64,000 nt of DNA, taken from NCBI RefSeq assembly GCF_023221595.1, contig NZ_CP096563.1, forward strand, positions 496,001 through 560,000, in the 5' to 3' direction. Shown here piece by piece: positions 1 to 7,977 of this stretch. A model generated the notes under the pieces. It was given only the letters and a program-made list of their open reading frames with translations, was not told the origin of the DNA and did not search any database. Source of the DNA: Rhodococcus qingshengii JCM 15477 (GTDB lineage Bacteria > Actinomycetota > Actinomycetes > Mycobacteriales > Mycobacteriaceae). The translations under genes were made by a program, and so were the position numbers. Within the stretch, counting starts at the first letter, position 1. Each line of letters starts with the position of its first letter.

Positions 1-1331
1 ACCTGCACGGGGGAGTTACTGCACCACAGTTCGACGGACATCCGGAGTTGATCCAGCGTCCGGGCGAAGGTTTGGTCCACGAATACAGGAATGGTCGTGC
101 CGCCGGCAATCTCTGGTACCACGATCACGCCATGGGAATGACGCGCCTCAACGTCTACGCCGGGCTGGTCGGGATGTATTTTCTCCGTGACGACGCAGAT
201 ACAGGCACCACCGGGAATTCTCTCGGCTTGCCGTCCGGCGAATTCGAGCTTCCGATGATTCTGCAGGACAAGGTCTTCACCTCCGACGGTCAACAGAGTG
301 TCCGTTCCACGTGGCTCACTCCGCAGGGTTCCTGGGATCCGGCGACTCCCGGTGACGTGGGTGTAGTGAACGGCGTCGTATGGCCGAAAGTGGAGGTGGC
401 TCGCGGACTGTACCGATTGCGACTGCTCAATGCCGCAACCTATTCGGTGTGGAATCTGCATTTCGCAAATCGTATGCGGTTCTGGGTGATCGGTTCCGAA
501 GGCGGTTTTTTGGCCGCTCCGGCGCCGACGGATCACGTCCGGCTGAGTCCGGGTGAACGCGCTGATCTGCTGGTCGACTTCAGCATGCTCGAGCCGGGCA
601 CGACGGTGGAATTGCGCAACGACGAACCGGTACCCCTTGCGGTGGCGCAACGCGGCACACAGGTGATGCCGGTCTTCTGTCGGTTCGATGTGGGCAGCGC
701 AAAGGGATTCACCGGCTCGATCCCGCAGCAGCTGAATTCCGTTGCTGCCGAACCGGCGTCCCCGGATATGGTGCGAAATCTCACGATCATGCAGCTGTCG
801 CGTCCCTCGGATTACCCGTCGATCACTATGTCGCTCAACAATTTGAGGTTCACCGATTCGGATATCGAACTGCCACGTCAGGGAGCCGTCGAGCAATGGA
901 ATCTGATCAACATCACCACGGAACCACATCCGATTCATCTGCACTTGGTGGCGTTCCGCGTTGTGGGACGCCAAAGCCTCGACACTGCAGCACTGATGCA
1001 GCGGTATCCGGTGCCTGACTTGGGGGTCCGGTGGACGCCGTCGGCCGAGGAATTTGTGACCTCTTCGCTGCGGCCTCCCGAAGTGTGGGAAACGGGGGAG
1101 AAGGACACTGTCATCGTGGATGCCAACTCGATCACCCGCGTGATCGTGCGCTTTCCGACGGCCGACGAGTTGGGCTTCGATCCGGATGCAACTTTCGCGA
1201 GAGGTTCCATGGCAGACCACTCGGCACACGGAGAAGCCGGTATGGGGGACCTGCAGGGGTACGTCTGGCACTGCCACATGCTCGATCACGAAGACCACGA
1301 CATGATGTTGCGATATCGGGTGGTGACGTAG
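1..1331 (+). CDS. Multicopper oxidase, 5' end outside window
   Basis: Open from base 3 to the TAG at 1329-1331, and the frame continues off the left edge, so the N-terminus is missing. The TTG at 48 is inside the protein, not its start. All four copper motifs of the laccase/CotA/bilirubin-oxidase class are seen: LHGG at the very start (the second half of HxHG), WYHDHAMG, HPIHLH near base 930, and WHCHMLDHEDHDMM at the C-terminus, which contains the T1 Cys and Met-type ligand region. It should oxidise phenolic or metal substrates and reduce oxygen to water. The substrate and any export signal cannot be judged because the start is absent. A CoA-transferase gene follows after 36 bp. Confidence 0.9.
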   Translation, partial: LHGGVTAPQFDGHPELIQRPGEGLVHEYRNGRAAGNLWYHDHAMGMTRLNVYAGLVGMYFLRDDADTGTTGNSLGLPSGEFELPMILQDKVFTSDGQQSVRSTWLTPQGSWDPATPGDVGVVNGVVWPKVEVARGLYRLRLLNAATYSVWNLHFANRMRFWVIGSEGGFLAAPAPTDHVRLSPGERADLLVDFSMLEPGTTVELRNDEPVPLAVAQRGTQVMPVFCRFDVGSAKGFTGSIPQQLNSVAAEPASPDMVRNLTIMQLSRPSDYPSITMSLNNLRFTDSDIELPRQGAVEQWNLINITTEPHPIHLHLVAFRVVGRQSLDTAALMQRYPVPDLGVRWTPSAEEFVTSSLRPPEVWETGEKDTVIVDANSITRVIVRFPTADELGFDPDATFARGSMADHSAHGEAGMGDLQGYVWHCHMLDHEDHDMMLRYRVVT

Positions 1332-1367
1332 CCTTCAAGGGGAGAAAAGTTCCCAGAGGAGGCAGCT

Positions 1368-2582
1368 GTGTCGGAAGGTGCGCCCACCGGGCCCCTGGAC
1401 GGATATCGGGTGATTGAACTCGGAACCTTGATCGCCGGGCCCTTCGCCGGGAAACTGCTCGGCGACATGGGCGCCGACGTGATCAAGATCGAATCGCCGG
1501 ACCGCCCGGACCCGCTTCGTACCTGGGGTCAGGCCGAGCAGGACGGTCATCGATTCTTCTGGACGGTTCACGCCCGCAACAAGCGGTGTGTGACGTTGGA
1601 CCTTCGCGTCGACGCGGGACGAGACCTGTTTCTGAATCTGATCGAACATGCCGATGTGGTGGTCGAGAACTTCCGGCCGGGCACCCTCGAGAAGTGGGGC
1701 CTGGGATTCGACGTTCTCAGTGCGCGCAATCCGAAGTTGGTGTTGGCCAGGGTATCCGGTTACGGGCAGAGCGGACCGCAAGCCAAGAGCGCCGGCTACG
1801 CCTCGGTTGCCGAAGCGGTCAGCGGATTTCGGCATCTGAACGGTTATCCAGGGCAGGCGCCTCCGCGTATTGCCCTTTCGCTCGGAGATTCTCTCGGCGG
1901 GATGTTCGCCGTTCAGGGAGTGCTGGCGGCGTTGCTCTCACGAGAGCGGACCGGCCATGGTCAGGTGGTCGACGTTGCCCTCACGGAATCCTGTCTGGCG
2001 GTGCAGGAATCCACGATCCCGGATTACGATCGGGGCGGGATCATCCGGCAGCCCTCGGGAACGAGATTGGAGGGTATTGCGCCGTCCAACATCTATCAGA
2101 CCTCTGAAGGAAACTGGGTGGTGATCGCAGCCAATCAGGACACGCTCTTCGTGCGTCTGTGCACCATCATGGGGCGACCGGAACTAGCGCATGACGACCG
2201 CTTCTCCAATCATGTTGCGCGTGGCAAACATCAGGACGAGCTCGACGAACTGATCAGTGCCTGGGTCGCGCTCCAAGATCCCACCAGCCTGGTGGAACGC
2301 CTCACCGAAGTGGGAGTTGTTGCCGGGCCGATCAATACGGTTGAAGATGTCGTCAAGGATCCGCAGCTGATCGAGCGGGGGATGCTCGTCGACCACTACG
2401 ACGAGCGGATCGGTGAAAACGTCCTCGGCCTGGGCGTCGTGCCTACCTTCAGTGAGACACCCGGATCCGTGCGCAACGCGGGAGCGTCGGCGCCGGGTCA
2501 CGACAACTCCTCGGTGTGGGGCGGGCTCCTCGGACTCTCGGACGGCGAGCAGGCAGAACTGAAGATGAAGGGCGTGATCTGA
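1368..2582 (+). CDS. CaiB/BaiF family (class III) CoA-transferase
   Basis: A 404-residue protein starting at GTG 1368 behind a strong AGAGGAGG ribosome site. The N-terminal block VIELGTLIAGPFAGKLLGDMG, the VVVENFRPGTLEKWG segment and Asp174 in the SLGDSLGG context (the position that forms the acyl-anhydride in CaiB/Frc enzymes) identify a class III CoA-transferase, moving CoA between carboxylic acids. One base separates it from a lyase gene of the HMG-CoA lyase family, so the pair probably activates a short branched or hydroxy acid as its CoA thioester and then cleaves it, as in citramalate or HMG routes. The actual acids are inference. Length is typical for the family. Confidence 0.9.
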   Translation: MSEGAPTGPLDGYRVIELGTLIAGPFAGKLLGDMGADVIKIESPDRPDPLRTWGQAEQDGHRFFWTVHARNKRCVTLDLRVDAGRDLFLNLIEHADVVVENFRPGTLEKWGLGFDVLSARNPKLVLARVSGYGQSGPQAKSAGYASVAEAVSGFRHLNGYPGQAPPRIALSLGDSLGGMFAVQGVLAALLSRERTGHGQVVDVALTESCLAVQESTIPDYDRGGIIRQPSGTRLEGIAPSNIYQTSEGNWVVIAANQDTLFVRLCTIMGRPELAHDDRFSNHVARGKHQDELDELISAWVALQDPTSLVERLTEVGVVAGPINTVEDVVKDPQLIERGMLVDHYDERIGENVLGLGVVPTFSETPGSVRNAGASAPGHDNSSVWGGLLGLSDGEQAELKMKGVI

Positions 2583-2583
2583 C

Positions 2584-3495
2584 ATGTCGGTACCTGGCGT
2601 GGGTATTCCAGCAGTCAGTATTCGTGAAGTCGGACCACGGGACGGGTTGCAGATCGAAGACCCGGTGTCGCTGGCGGAGAAACTTCGTCTTGTCGACGCT
2701 CTGGCTGCGACGGGTGTTTCGCGTATCGAGGCGACGTCGTTCGTCTCACCGCGCGCTGTGCCGGCGTTGGCCGACGCGGAATTGTTGGCAGCAGAACTGC
2801 ACCAGTGGCCCGGCATCGAGTTCTCGGCATTGGTCGCCGGAATCGGTGGAGCGAAACGGGCCGTCGCCGCAGGAATGAAAACCGTCGAATATGTTGTGTC
2901 GGCATCGAATGGCCACAGCGAGGCCAACACTCGGTCGACGACGGAGCAAGCGACCGAACGTATCGGAGAGGTCGTCAGGATCGTCCACGACGCCGGAGGA
3001 CGGGTGGAGGTCATCGTGGCCACAGCCTGGGACTGTCCGTTCGACGGTCCAACCGACCCGGATCGTGTTCTGCGGATTGCGGAGGAGGCCAAGGAGTTCG
3101 GTGCTGATCAGTTCTCGATCGCAGATACCATCGGCACTGCCACGCCGGGACGTGTCGGACGATTGATCGACGCTGTGGGCGAAAGAGTAGGTGACTTCGG
3201 CTTGGGTGCGCACTTCCACAACACGCGTGGCGCTGGTCTTGCTTGCGCGTTTGCGGCTGTGCAGCACGGTGTTCGAAACCTCGACGCGTCCACCGGAGGT
3301 CTCGGCGGTTGTCCGTTCGCTCCCGGTGCCAGTGGCAATATCGCGACGGAGGAACTGGTCTACATGCTCGAAGACATGGGCATCGCGACAGGTATCGACC
3401 TGGATGCGAGCATTCGTGCCGCTGCCGTTGCAGAGGAGATAGTGGGCCATACGGTTCCCAGTAATCTTCTCCGCGCCGGCGACCGGAAGCGGTAA
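2584..3495 (+). CDS. Hydroxymethylglutaryl-CoA lyase family protein
   Basis: 303 residues of the HMGL-like TIM-barrel family. Residues 14-21 read REVGPRDG (metal and substrate region), an AHFHNTRG segment supplies the metal-binding His pair, and residues 240-249 are LGGCPFAPGA, the family signature with the catalytic Cys on the active-site loop. These enzymes split HMG-CoA into acetyl-CoA and acetoacetate at the end of leucine catabolism, and relatives act on citramalyl-CoA. Translational coupling with the upstream CoA-transferase (ATG one base after its stop) suggests both work on the same CoA ester. Which hydroxyacyl-CoA is used cannot be read from sequence. Confidence 0.85.
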   Translation: MSVPGVGIPAVSIREVGPRDGLQIEDPVSLAEKLRLVDALAATGVSRIEATSFVSPRAVPALADAELLAAELHQWPGIEFSALVAGIGGAKRAVAAGMKTVEYVVSASNGHSEANTRSTTEQATERIGEVVRIVHDAGGRVEVIVATAWDCPFDGPTDPDRVLRIAEEAKEFGADQFSIADTIGTATPGRVGRLIDAVGERVGDFGLGAHFHNTRGAGLACAFAAVQHGVRNLDASTGGLGGCPFAPGASGNIATEELVYMLEDMGIATGIDLDASIRAAAVAEEIVGHTVPSNLLRAGDRKR

Positions 3496-3501
3496 TGACC
3501 T

Positions 3502-3807
3502 TTACTCTTCTCGGTTGGGTGATGCCAGCTGCAGTTTGACCAGCTGCTCGTGCGCCGCGGCCGGCCAACCGATGCGCTGCTTCTCCAGATACCAGGCACC
3601 GGCGGCAAATGCGATCGCGAGGACGATCCAGATCACGACGCTTCCGATCTGAGAGCCCAGGTCGCTCGACGAGGACACTTCGCCTGTGCTGTAGTCGTAT
3701 TCCGTTGTCGTGGTGATTCCCTCTACTGCGAAGGTCCACAGAATCGGAAGGGCACACAGTGCGGCGAGGGCACGTGCGACATGCGCTGGACGCAGTTCGA
3801 AGATCAT
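3502..3807 (-). CDS. Small two-segment membrane protein
   Basis: A 101-residue protein with hydrophobic segments near residues 11-30 and 55-74 separated by a Thr/Ser-rich loop, followed by a short basic tail. I do not recognise a family. It is the last gene of a minus-strand run with the kinase-like genes upstream (47 bp from the 3855-4931 gene), so it may be co-transcribed with them. It converges with the lyase gene, with only 6 bp between the stops. Function unknown. Confidence 0.6.
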   Translation of the reverse strand: MIFELRPAHVARALAALCALPILWTFAVEGITTTTEYDYSTGEVSSSSDLGSQIGSVVIWIVLAIAFAAGAWYLEKQRIGWPAAAHEQLVKLQLASPNREE

Positions 3808-3854
3808 TCATTTCTCCTGGTGATCGACCCGGTGAATCTCACTCTCCTCGAAAG

Positions 3855-4931
3855 CTATTCGGGTTCGACGGCGCTGTCTGTAGTCGGATCGACGGACATG
3901 GACGAGGTGCCGAGCTCTCCCCGGTCCCCCTGCCGTAGCAGCTGCATTCCGTTGTGATCGAACTCGATTCGTCGAACGTCTTCAGTATCGACCAGCATCG
4001 TGGCCATAGCGGTACGCCGAGGTGGAAGGATCCGTATGGTCACTTTTCCTCGCGTGATCGCGGTGAGTTCCCGGACGATGCTCGAGTGGATTCGGTCGCG
4101 CACGTCGGGGTTCGCGCCATCCATTCCGTGGTCGTCGAGCAGGACCACTTCGACGCCGCGGTTTCGAGCGGCACGCACAGCATCGATGACATCTGTTTGT
4201 TGTAAGCCTGTCGCCCTCAGCGAATCTCGGAGTTGCGCCTCGAGGAGTTCGCATTCTTGCCGCTCGGTGGTTGTCAGTGGAACCCCGGAAGCGACCCGTT
4301 CGAGGAGCGGGCGTGCAAGGACATCGAGCCTGTCGAGTTGCGCGTCGCGTTCCTCGAGAATCGCAGCACTGGCGGATGCGGAGGCAATTCGTTGGGTGGA
4401 CTGCTCACGAAGTTCGTAGATAACCCTGGCTTGAGGACGGATGGTGTATGCGAAGAAGGTCGACATCAGAACAGGGCCGGCGTTGATGACCGTCAACGAC
4501 ACTCCGTACATGGCCCCCTGGCCGGTGGTGGAGGACCAGATGGCGGTCACCAACACCATGAGTCCAAGCCCGAGCCACGCGAGTGCTGTACGCCCACGAA
4601 CGCACATGAAGGTGAAGACTGCCGTCGACATCCCGAACATCCAGAGTTGAGTCATGTCGTTGACGGGGACGGGAACCACTGACAACACCAGGCCGCTCGT
4701 GACGGCGCCGGTCAGAGACACCAGAACGCTCTGCCCCAGCGGCATCGGGTCGCCTCTGCTCAGTACGAGTGTGAAAGCCGCAGTCGAGCACACGATAATT
4801 GCCAAGATCATCGGCCAGACTGCGCGGACGTCGGAGGATGTGTAGGCGACCGAGATCACGCAGGTGAGCGCGAAGCATGCAGCCATGAATCGAGCCCGCA
4901 CGGCTGTGCATGCCGAGAAGATCGCGGACAT
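3855..4931 (-). CDS. Kinase-like membrane protein lacking histidine-kinase boxes
   Basis: 358 residues: about six hydrophobic segments in residues 10-165, a short coiled-coil-like stretch (IYELREQSTQRIASASASAA), a helical region (LEERDAQLDRLDVLARPLLERV) where a DHp helix pair would sit, and a mixed alpha/beta C-terminal part with RGVEVVLLDDHG. I see no phospho-accepting H-box and no N or G1/G2 ATP-binding boxes. It starts 18 bp after the true histidine kinase stop and has the same layout, so it looks like a degenerate or partner sensor protein. It may pair with or modulate that kinase; this is inference. Family not recognised. Confidence 0.6.
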   Translation of the reverse strand: MSAIFSACTAVRARFMAACFALTCVISVAYTSSDVRAVWPMILAIIVCSTAAFTLVLSRGDPMPLGQSVLVSLTGAVTSGLVLSVVPVPVNDMTQLWMFGMSTAVFTFMCVRGRTALAWLGLGLMVLVTAIWSSTTGQGAMYGVSLTVINAGPVLMSTFFAYTIRPQARVIYELREQSTQRIASASASAAILEERDAQLDRLDVLARPLLERVASGVPLTTTERQECELLEAQLRDSLRATGLQQTDVIDAVRAARNRGVEVVLLDDHGMDGANPDVRDRIHSSIVRELTAITRGKVTIRILPPRRTAMATMLVDTEDVRRIEFDHNGMQLLRQGDRGELGTSSMSVDPTTDSAVEPE

Positions 4932-4949
4932 CTCGTCCGTCCGGCCTGG

Positions 4950-6206
4950 TCATGTCATCACCGCTACGGGCAAGCTCAACGTCAGAGTCACCGAAGTGCC
5001 GCGGCCGGGTGACGATCGAATGGTTGCCGATCCGCCGTCGAGTTGACGCATTCTGCCGCGGATGCTGACAGTGATTCCGAGGCGATGCGTCTCGACGGAG
5101 CTCGGATCGAAGCCGACGCCGTCGTCGGTGACGACTACTTCGAGGTGGGTGGCGGTTGCCGTGACCGTGACCGAACGCCGTGCACTGCTTCCGGCGTGTT
5201 TGACGCTGTTGCGCAGTGCCTCGGCCATCGCACCGGCCATCGCACGAATCGAGTCGGGTGCGTATCCGCTCGGATCAGACCCGTCGGAGAGGGCGGTCTC
5301 GAACGTGATGTTTTCGTCCACTTCCGAAGCGGCTGAACGCAACTGAGCGAGGATTCCGTCGAAGTCGAAACTCGTCTCGTGGTCGGTTCCGGAGCGCAGT
5401 TCGTCGAGTCTTGCCACCGTCCTTCGCGCCTGAGCGACGACCGAGGGATCGGCGTCGTTTCTCGAAGCAGCGAGCAGAGTCGACATCACGGTGTCGTGGA
5501 TGAGTGCGTCGAATCTCTCGCGTTCGACGGATTTGGCCTCGGCCGCAGCGGCGCCGGCGGCAGCGGCATGAGTGGTGGCGATGGTCGCATCCAGTACTCG
5601 TCCGGTTCGCAAGGCCATGACGGCCGCTGCTACGAAAACCGCGCAGAATGTCCAGGCGAAGGCGAGGTCGGGAACCAACAGGTGCGTCGTGGGACTCGTC
5701 CGGATTATGTGATTGGTCAACTGTGCGAGTGTTGCCACTACGAAAAGGTGCACGACGGCAGCGGCCGGTCGCCAAGCTGCAGCGGCAGCAAGGCTGGCGA
5801 CGCCGGGGAAATTGGAAATCCACAAGGTGAAATCTGTGACGTGGTCACCATTCCACGCCGGCCACCACAGGAGGATGACCACGACGTAGAGAACCGCATT
5901 TGCGCTCGCAGTTCGTTTCACCCATCGGGTGTCGGCGTGGAACGTCGATGCTCCCAGCGCCAGCCCACTACCGAAAGTCGCGACCACCGCCAGTGGAGTC
6001 CACCACGACGCAGACATCGTGGTGGCTTCTGCAATCGCAGGGGCAAGCAATATCAGATAGCAGACATAGCCGGCGCCGATGAAACGGCCGAAGAGCCTCA
6101 GAATTTCGTCAGAAGCACTGGCTGTTTTGTCGAAAGCAACTCTGTCGATCAGAGTTCGTCGATCGTCACTATCTGATCTTGTATCGCTCGCACGAGTAAT
6201 TCGCAT
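4950..6206 (-). CDS. Sensor histidine kinase, NarL/LiaS-type (HATPase_c)
   Basis: 418 residues. About six membrane segments lie in residues 40-200. A dimerisation helix with RFDALIHDTVMSTLL follows (phospho-acceptor His237), then an ATPase domain with the N box EALRNSVKHA (Asn333), the G1 box DDGVGF (361-366), RLGITVSIRGRM, and the G2 box SSPGRGTS (near 398-405). This is the kinase type that partners LuxR/NarL response regulators, and two such regulator genes lie directly upstream. The ATG at 6206 overlaps the end of the HTH gene by 58 bp, and an internal start is possible. The sensed signal is probably membrane-related but unknown. Confidence 0.85.
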   Translation of the reverse strand: MRITRASDTRSDSDDRRTLIDRVAFDKTASASDEILRLFGRFIGAGYVCYLILLAPAIAEATTMSASWWTPLAVVATFGSGLALGASTFHADTRWVKRTASANAVLYVVVILLWWPAWNGDHVTDFTLWISNFPGVASLAAAAAWRPAAAVVHLFVVATLAQLTNHIIRTSPTTHLLVPDLAFAWTFCAVFVAAAVMALRTGRVLDATIATTHAAAAGAAAAEAKSVERERFDALIHDTVMSTLLAASRNDADPSVVAQARRTVARLDELRSGTDHETSFDFDGILAQLRSAASEVDENITFETALSDGSDPSGYAPDSIRAMAGAMAEALRNSVKHAGSSARRSVTVTATATHLEVVVTDDGVGFDPSSVETHRLGITVSIRGRMRQLDGGSATIRSSPGRGTSVTLTLSLPVAVMT

Positions 6207-6415
6207 TTCGTCGGTGCGTTCCTTCCAACGTCGGCATACTTCTCGCGAATCCGCGACAGGTGGGTCCCCACCGTTCCCACGCTGATGTAGAGGTTTTGAG
6301 CAACGCGTGACTTCGAATCACTCAGTAGCCATTCCCTGAGAACCTCGATTTCGCGCTCCGAAAGGTGCGGTCCGACGGGATCCTGTGCCATGCAGTTTTC
6401 CACAGTGACTGTCAT
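6149..6415 (-). CDS. Stand-alone LuxR/NarL-type HTH protein
   Basis: 88 residues consisting only of a GerE/LuxR DNA-binding domain: LSEREIEVLREWLL at about 17-31, then SKSRVAQNLYISVGTVGTHL as the helix-turn-helix, and the tail KYADVGRNAPTKCELLVRA. There is no receiver domain. The tail resembles that of the response regulator encoded just upstream (KYAAVGRPAPTKTDLYKRA), so the two are paralogues sharing an output domain. It may be a separate small regulator, or a product that competes for the same sites. Its 3' end overlaps the kinase gene by 58 bp, which supports co-expression. Confidence 0.75.
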   Translation of the reverse strand: MTVTVENCMAQDPVGPHLSEREIEVLREWLLSDSKSRVAQNLYISVGTVGTHLSRIREKYADVGRNAPTKCELLVRAIQDQIVTIDEL

Positions 6416-6497
6416 GAGTTTCGTCCTTACTTCTCTGTAGCGGAATGACAGACCCCCGACAGTGCCGTCTTCTTGTCAGATGAATGTAATTCGAAGA

Positions 6498-6511
6498 GGG
6501 AAATTTTTCCC
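6498..6511. promoter_or_regulatory. Palindrome GGGAAA-TT-TTTCCC upstream of HTH gene
   Basis: A perfect 6-bp inverted repeat with a 2-bp centre, about 83 bp before the HTH gene start and just after the response-regulator stop. The AT-rich centre and location make it a candidate operator for one of the two LuxR-type proteins. No binding evidence exists. Confidence 0.35.
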
Positions 6512-6558
6512 AGACATCAATTCCTCTGCCCATATTTTCAGGGGCAGCGCTGTGAGAG

Positions 6559-7269
6559 TTATTGTTGCCGAACCTCATTGTTAGTCAAAGTCAGCTTTTT
6601 TCCGGAAGTAGGCCGTTCAGGAATTGGTAACACCCCGTCTTCGACCGCGCGTTTGTACAAATCCGTTTTTGTCGGTGCGGGTCGTCCGACAGCCGCATAT
6701 TTCTGCCTGATGCGCTGGAGGTAGTCGTTAACCGTCTGCGGCGCCAAACCGGTGAGTCGCGCAACTCGATCCGCCTTCTCTCCGGATGCGTAAAGTTCGA
6801 GGACCTCGAGTTGTCGAGGGCTCAGACCCACTTCGTCGAGACCTGGATCCCCGTCGATTGCGGCAGCCCACTCTGTCGTCACCACCTGCCTTCCCGACGC
6901 GGCGGCGCGTATCGCATCAACCACGACGGCAGTCGGTTCGGACTTGCGTACAACACCCAGTACGCCGGCACGGGCGGCCGAGCGAACGAGGTACGGGTTT
7001 TCCGCCCCGGTGAAGATCAATGTCTCGAGCCCGGCGGACCGCAGTTGCTCGACATTGCTCTTGGGCGATGACCCGTCGGCCAGTCAGAGGTCGAGGATTG
7101 CCAGATCCAAGGCGACGTTCTGAGCGAGCATCTCGGACACAGTGGTCGCGATGCACACCAATTCGAGGTCCGGCTCGTCCTCGAGCATCACGGACACGCC
7201 GATTGCTACCGACTCGTGGTCTTCCACCAACCCGACACGGCGGTGTGGAAATGCTGTTTGCTCTGGCAT
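6559..7269 (-). pseudogene. LuxR-type response regulator interrupted by in-frame TGA
   Basis: Read through, this is a 236-codon NarL-type response regulator. It has receiver residues Glu16-Asp17, phospho-acceptor Asp60 in AILDL, Thr in IFTGAEN and Lys in VVRKSE, then a LuxR HTH (LSPRQLEVLELYASGEKADRVARL and on). Codon 62, at 7084-7086, is TGA, directly after AILDL and before LADGSS, where this family normally has Arg or another residue. The frame is otherwise intact on both sides, so a CGA-to-TGA transition is the simplest explanation. A TTG at 7020 could restart a 153-residue HTH fragment. It is either a true nonsense mutation or a sequence error. It heads the minus-strand kinase cluster. 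Confidence 0.85.
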
Positions 7270-7357
7270 AGCGATTGTTTCCCTCCGCTCGATGCGAGGA
7301 CGTTATCAGGCAGAGCTGACTGACCGGTATGTTACGTGTCAAGATTTGAAGTCAGCC

Positions 7358-7393
7358 TGGACTGTTTTACGTTTCGGCTCTACAGTTGTCTTG
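7358..7393 (+). promoter_or_regulatory. Putative leaderless promoter of the TetR operon
   Basis: TGGACT (7358-7363) and TACAGT (7381-7386) are spaced 17 bp apart, and the GTG start at 7393 is only 6 bp past the -10, so the transcript would begin at or next to the start codon. ACTGT (7361-7365) and ACAGT (7382-7386) form an inverted repeat across the promoter that could be the repressor site. Confidence 0.45.
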
Positions 7394-7977
7394 TGACCGA
7401 GACCACTTCCGATGCGAAAGTAAGCCGTACCCAGGCCGAACGTACAGCGGCGATGCGTGGGCGCCTCCTCGACGCCGCCGTCGAATCGTTGGTCGAGTTG
7501 GGCTACGCACGGACCAGCACGCAAGAGATCGCCCGCCGCGCAGGCGTCTCGCGGGGTACGCAACTGCATCATTTTCCGACCAAGGAATCGCTGGTCGTCG
7601 CGGCCGTCGAGTATCTGGTCGACAAGCGGCTGGAAGAAATCCTCACCGCTGAAGTGGATCGTGGTCGAGGCCTCGAGGTCCTGTCGGACGCGTTCTCCGG
7701 GCCGCTGTTCTATGCCGCCCTCGAATTGTGGGTCGCGGCGCGGACCGATCCCGTTCTGCATGCGGCGACGGTGCCCCTCGAACGCAAGGTGAGTGAGGCG
7801 CTCGAGTTCGGCAGCGCCGAGTTGTTCGGTGATCGGTTCGACTCCGAGTCGGTCGAACTCACCATCGAACTCGTTCGTGGGCTTGCCGTCTCAGCCCTGT
7901 TTCGTACATCCGAAGCCGACGACGCGCTCAGAGCGCGACTGTTGCCGGCCTGGCAATCCCGAGTGGAGAAGAAGTGA
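7393..7977 (+). CDS. TetR family transcriptional regulator
   Basis: 194 residues from GTG 7393. A further GTG at 7336 would add 19 residues that look unrelated to the family, so the shorter form is preferred. The N-terminal HTH is clear: MRGRLLDAAVESLVELGYARTSTQEIARRAGVSRGTQLHHFPTKESLV. The C-terminal ligand domain is not recognisable. Its TGA overlaps the GTG of the monooxygenase gene, so it is the first gene of a four-gene coupled operon and probably autoregulates it in response to a lipid or ketone substrate of the following enzymes. No sensor ligand can be deduced. Confidence 0.9.
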   Translation: MTETTSDAKVSRTQAERTAAMRGRLLDAAVESLVELGYARTSTQEIARRAGVSRGTQLHHFPTKESLVVAAVEYLVDKRLEEILTAEVDRGRGLEVLSDAFSGPLFYAALELWVAARTDPVLHAATVPLERKVSEALEFGSAELFGDRFDSESVELTIELVRGLAVSALFRTSEADDALRARLLPAWQSRVEKK

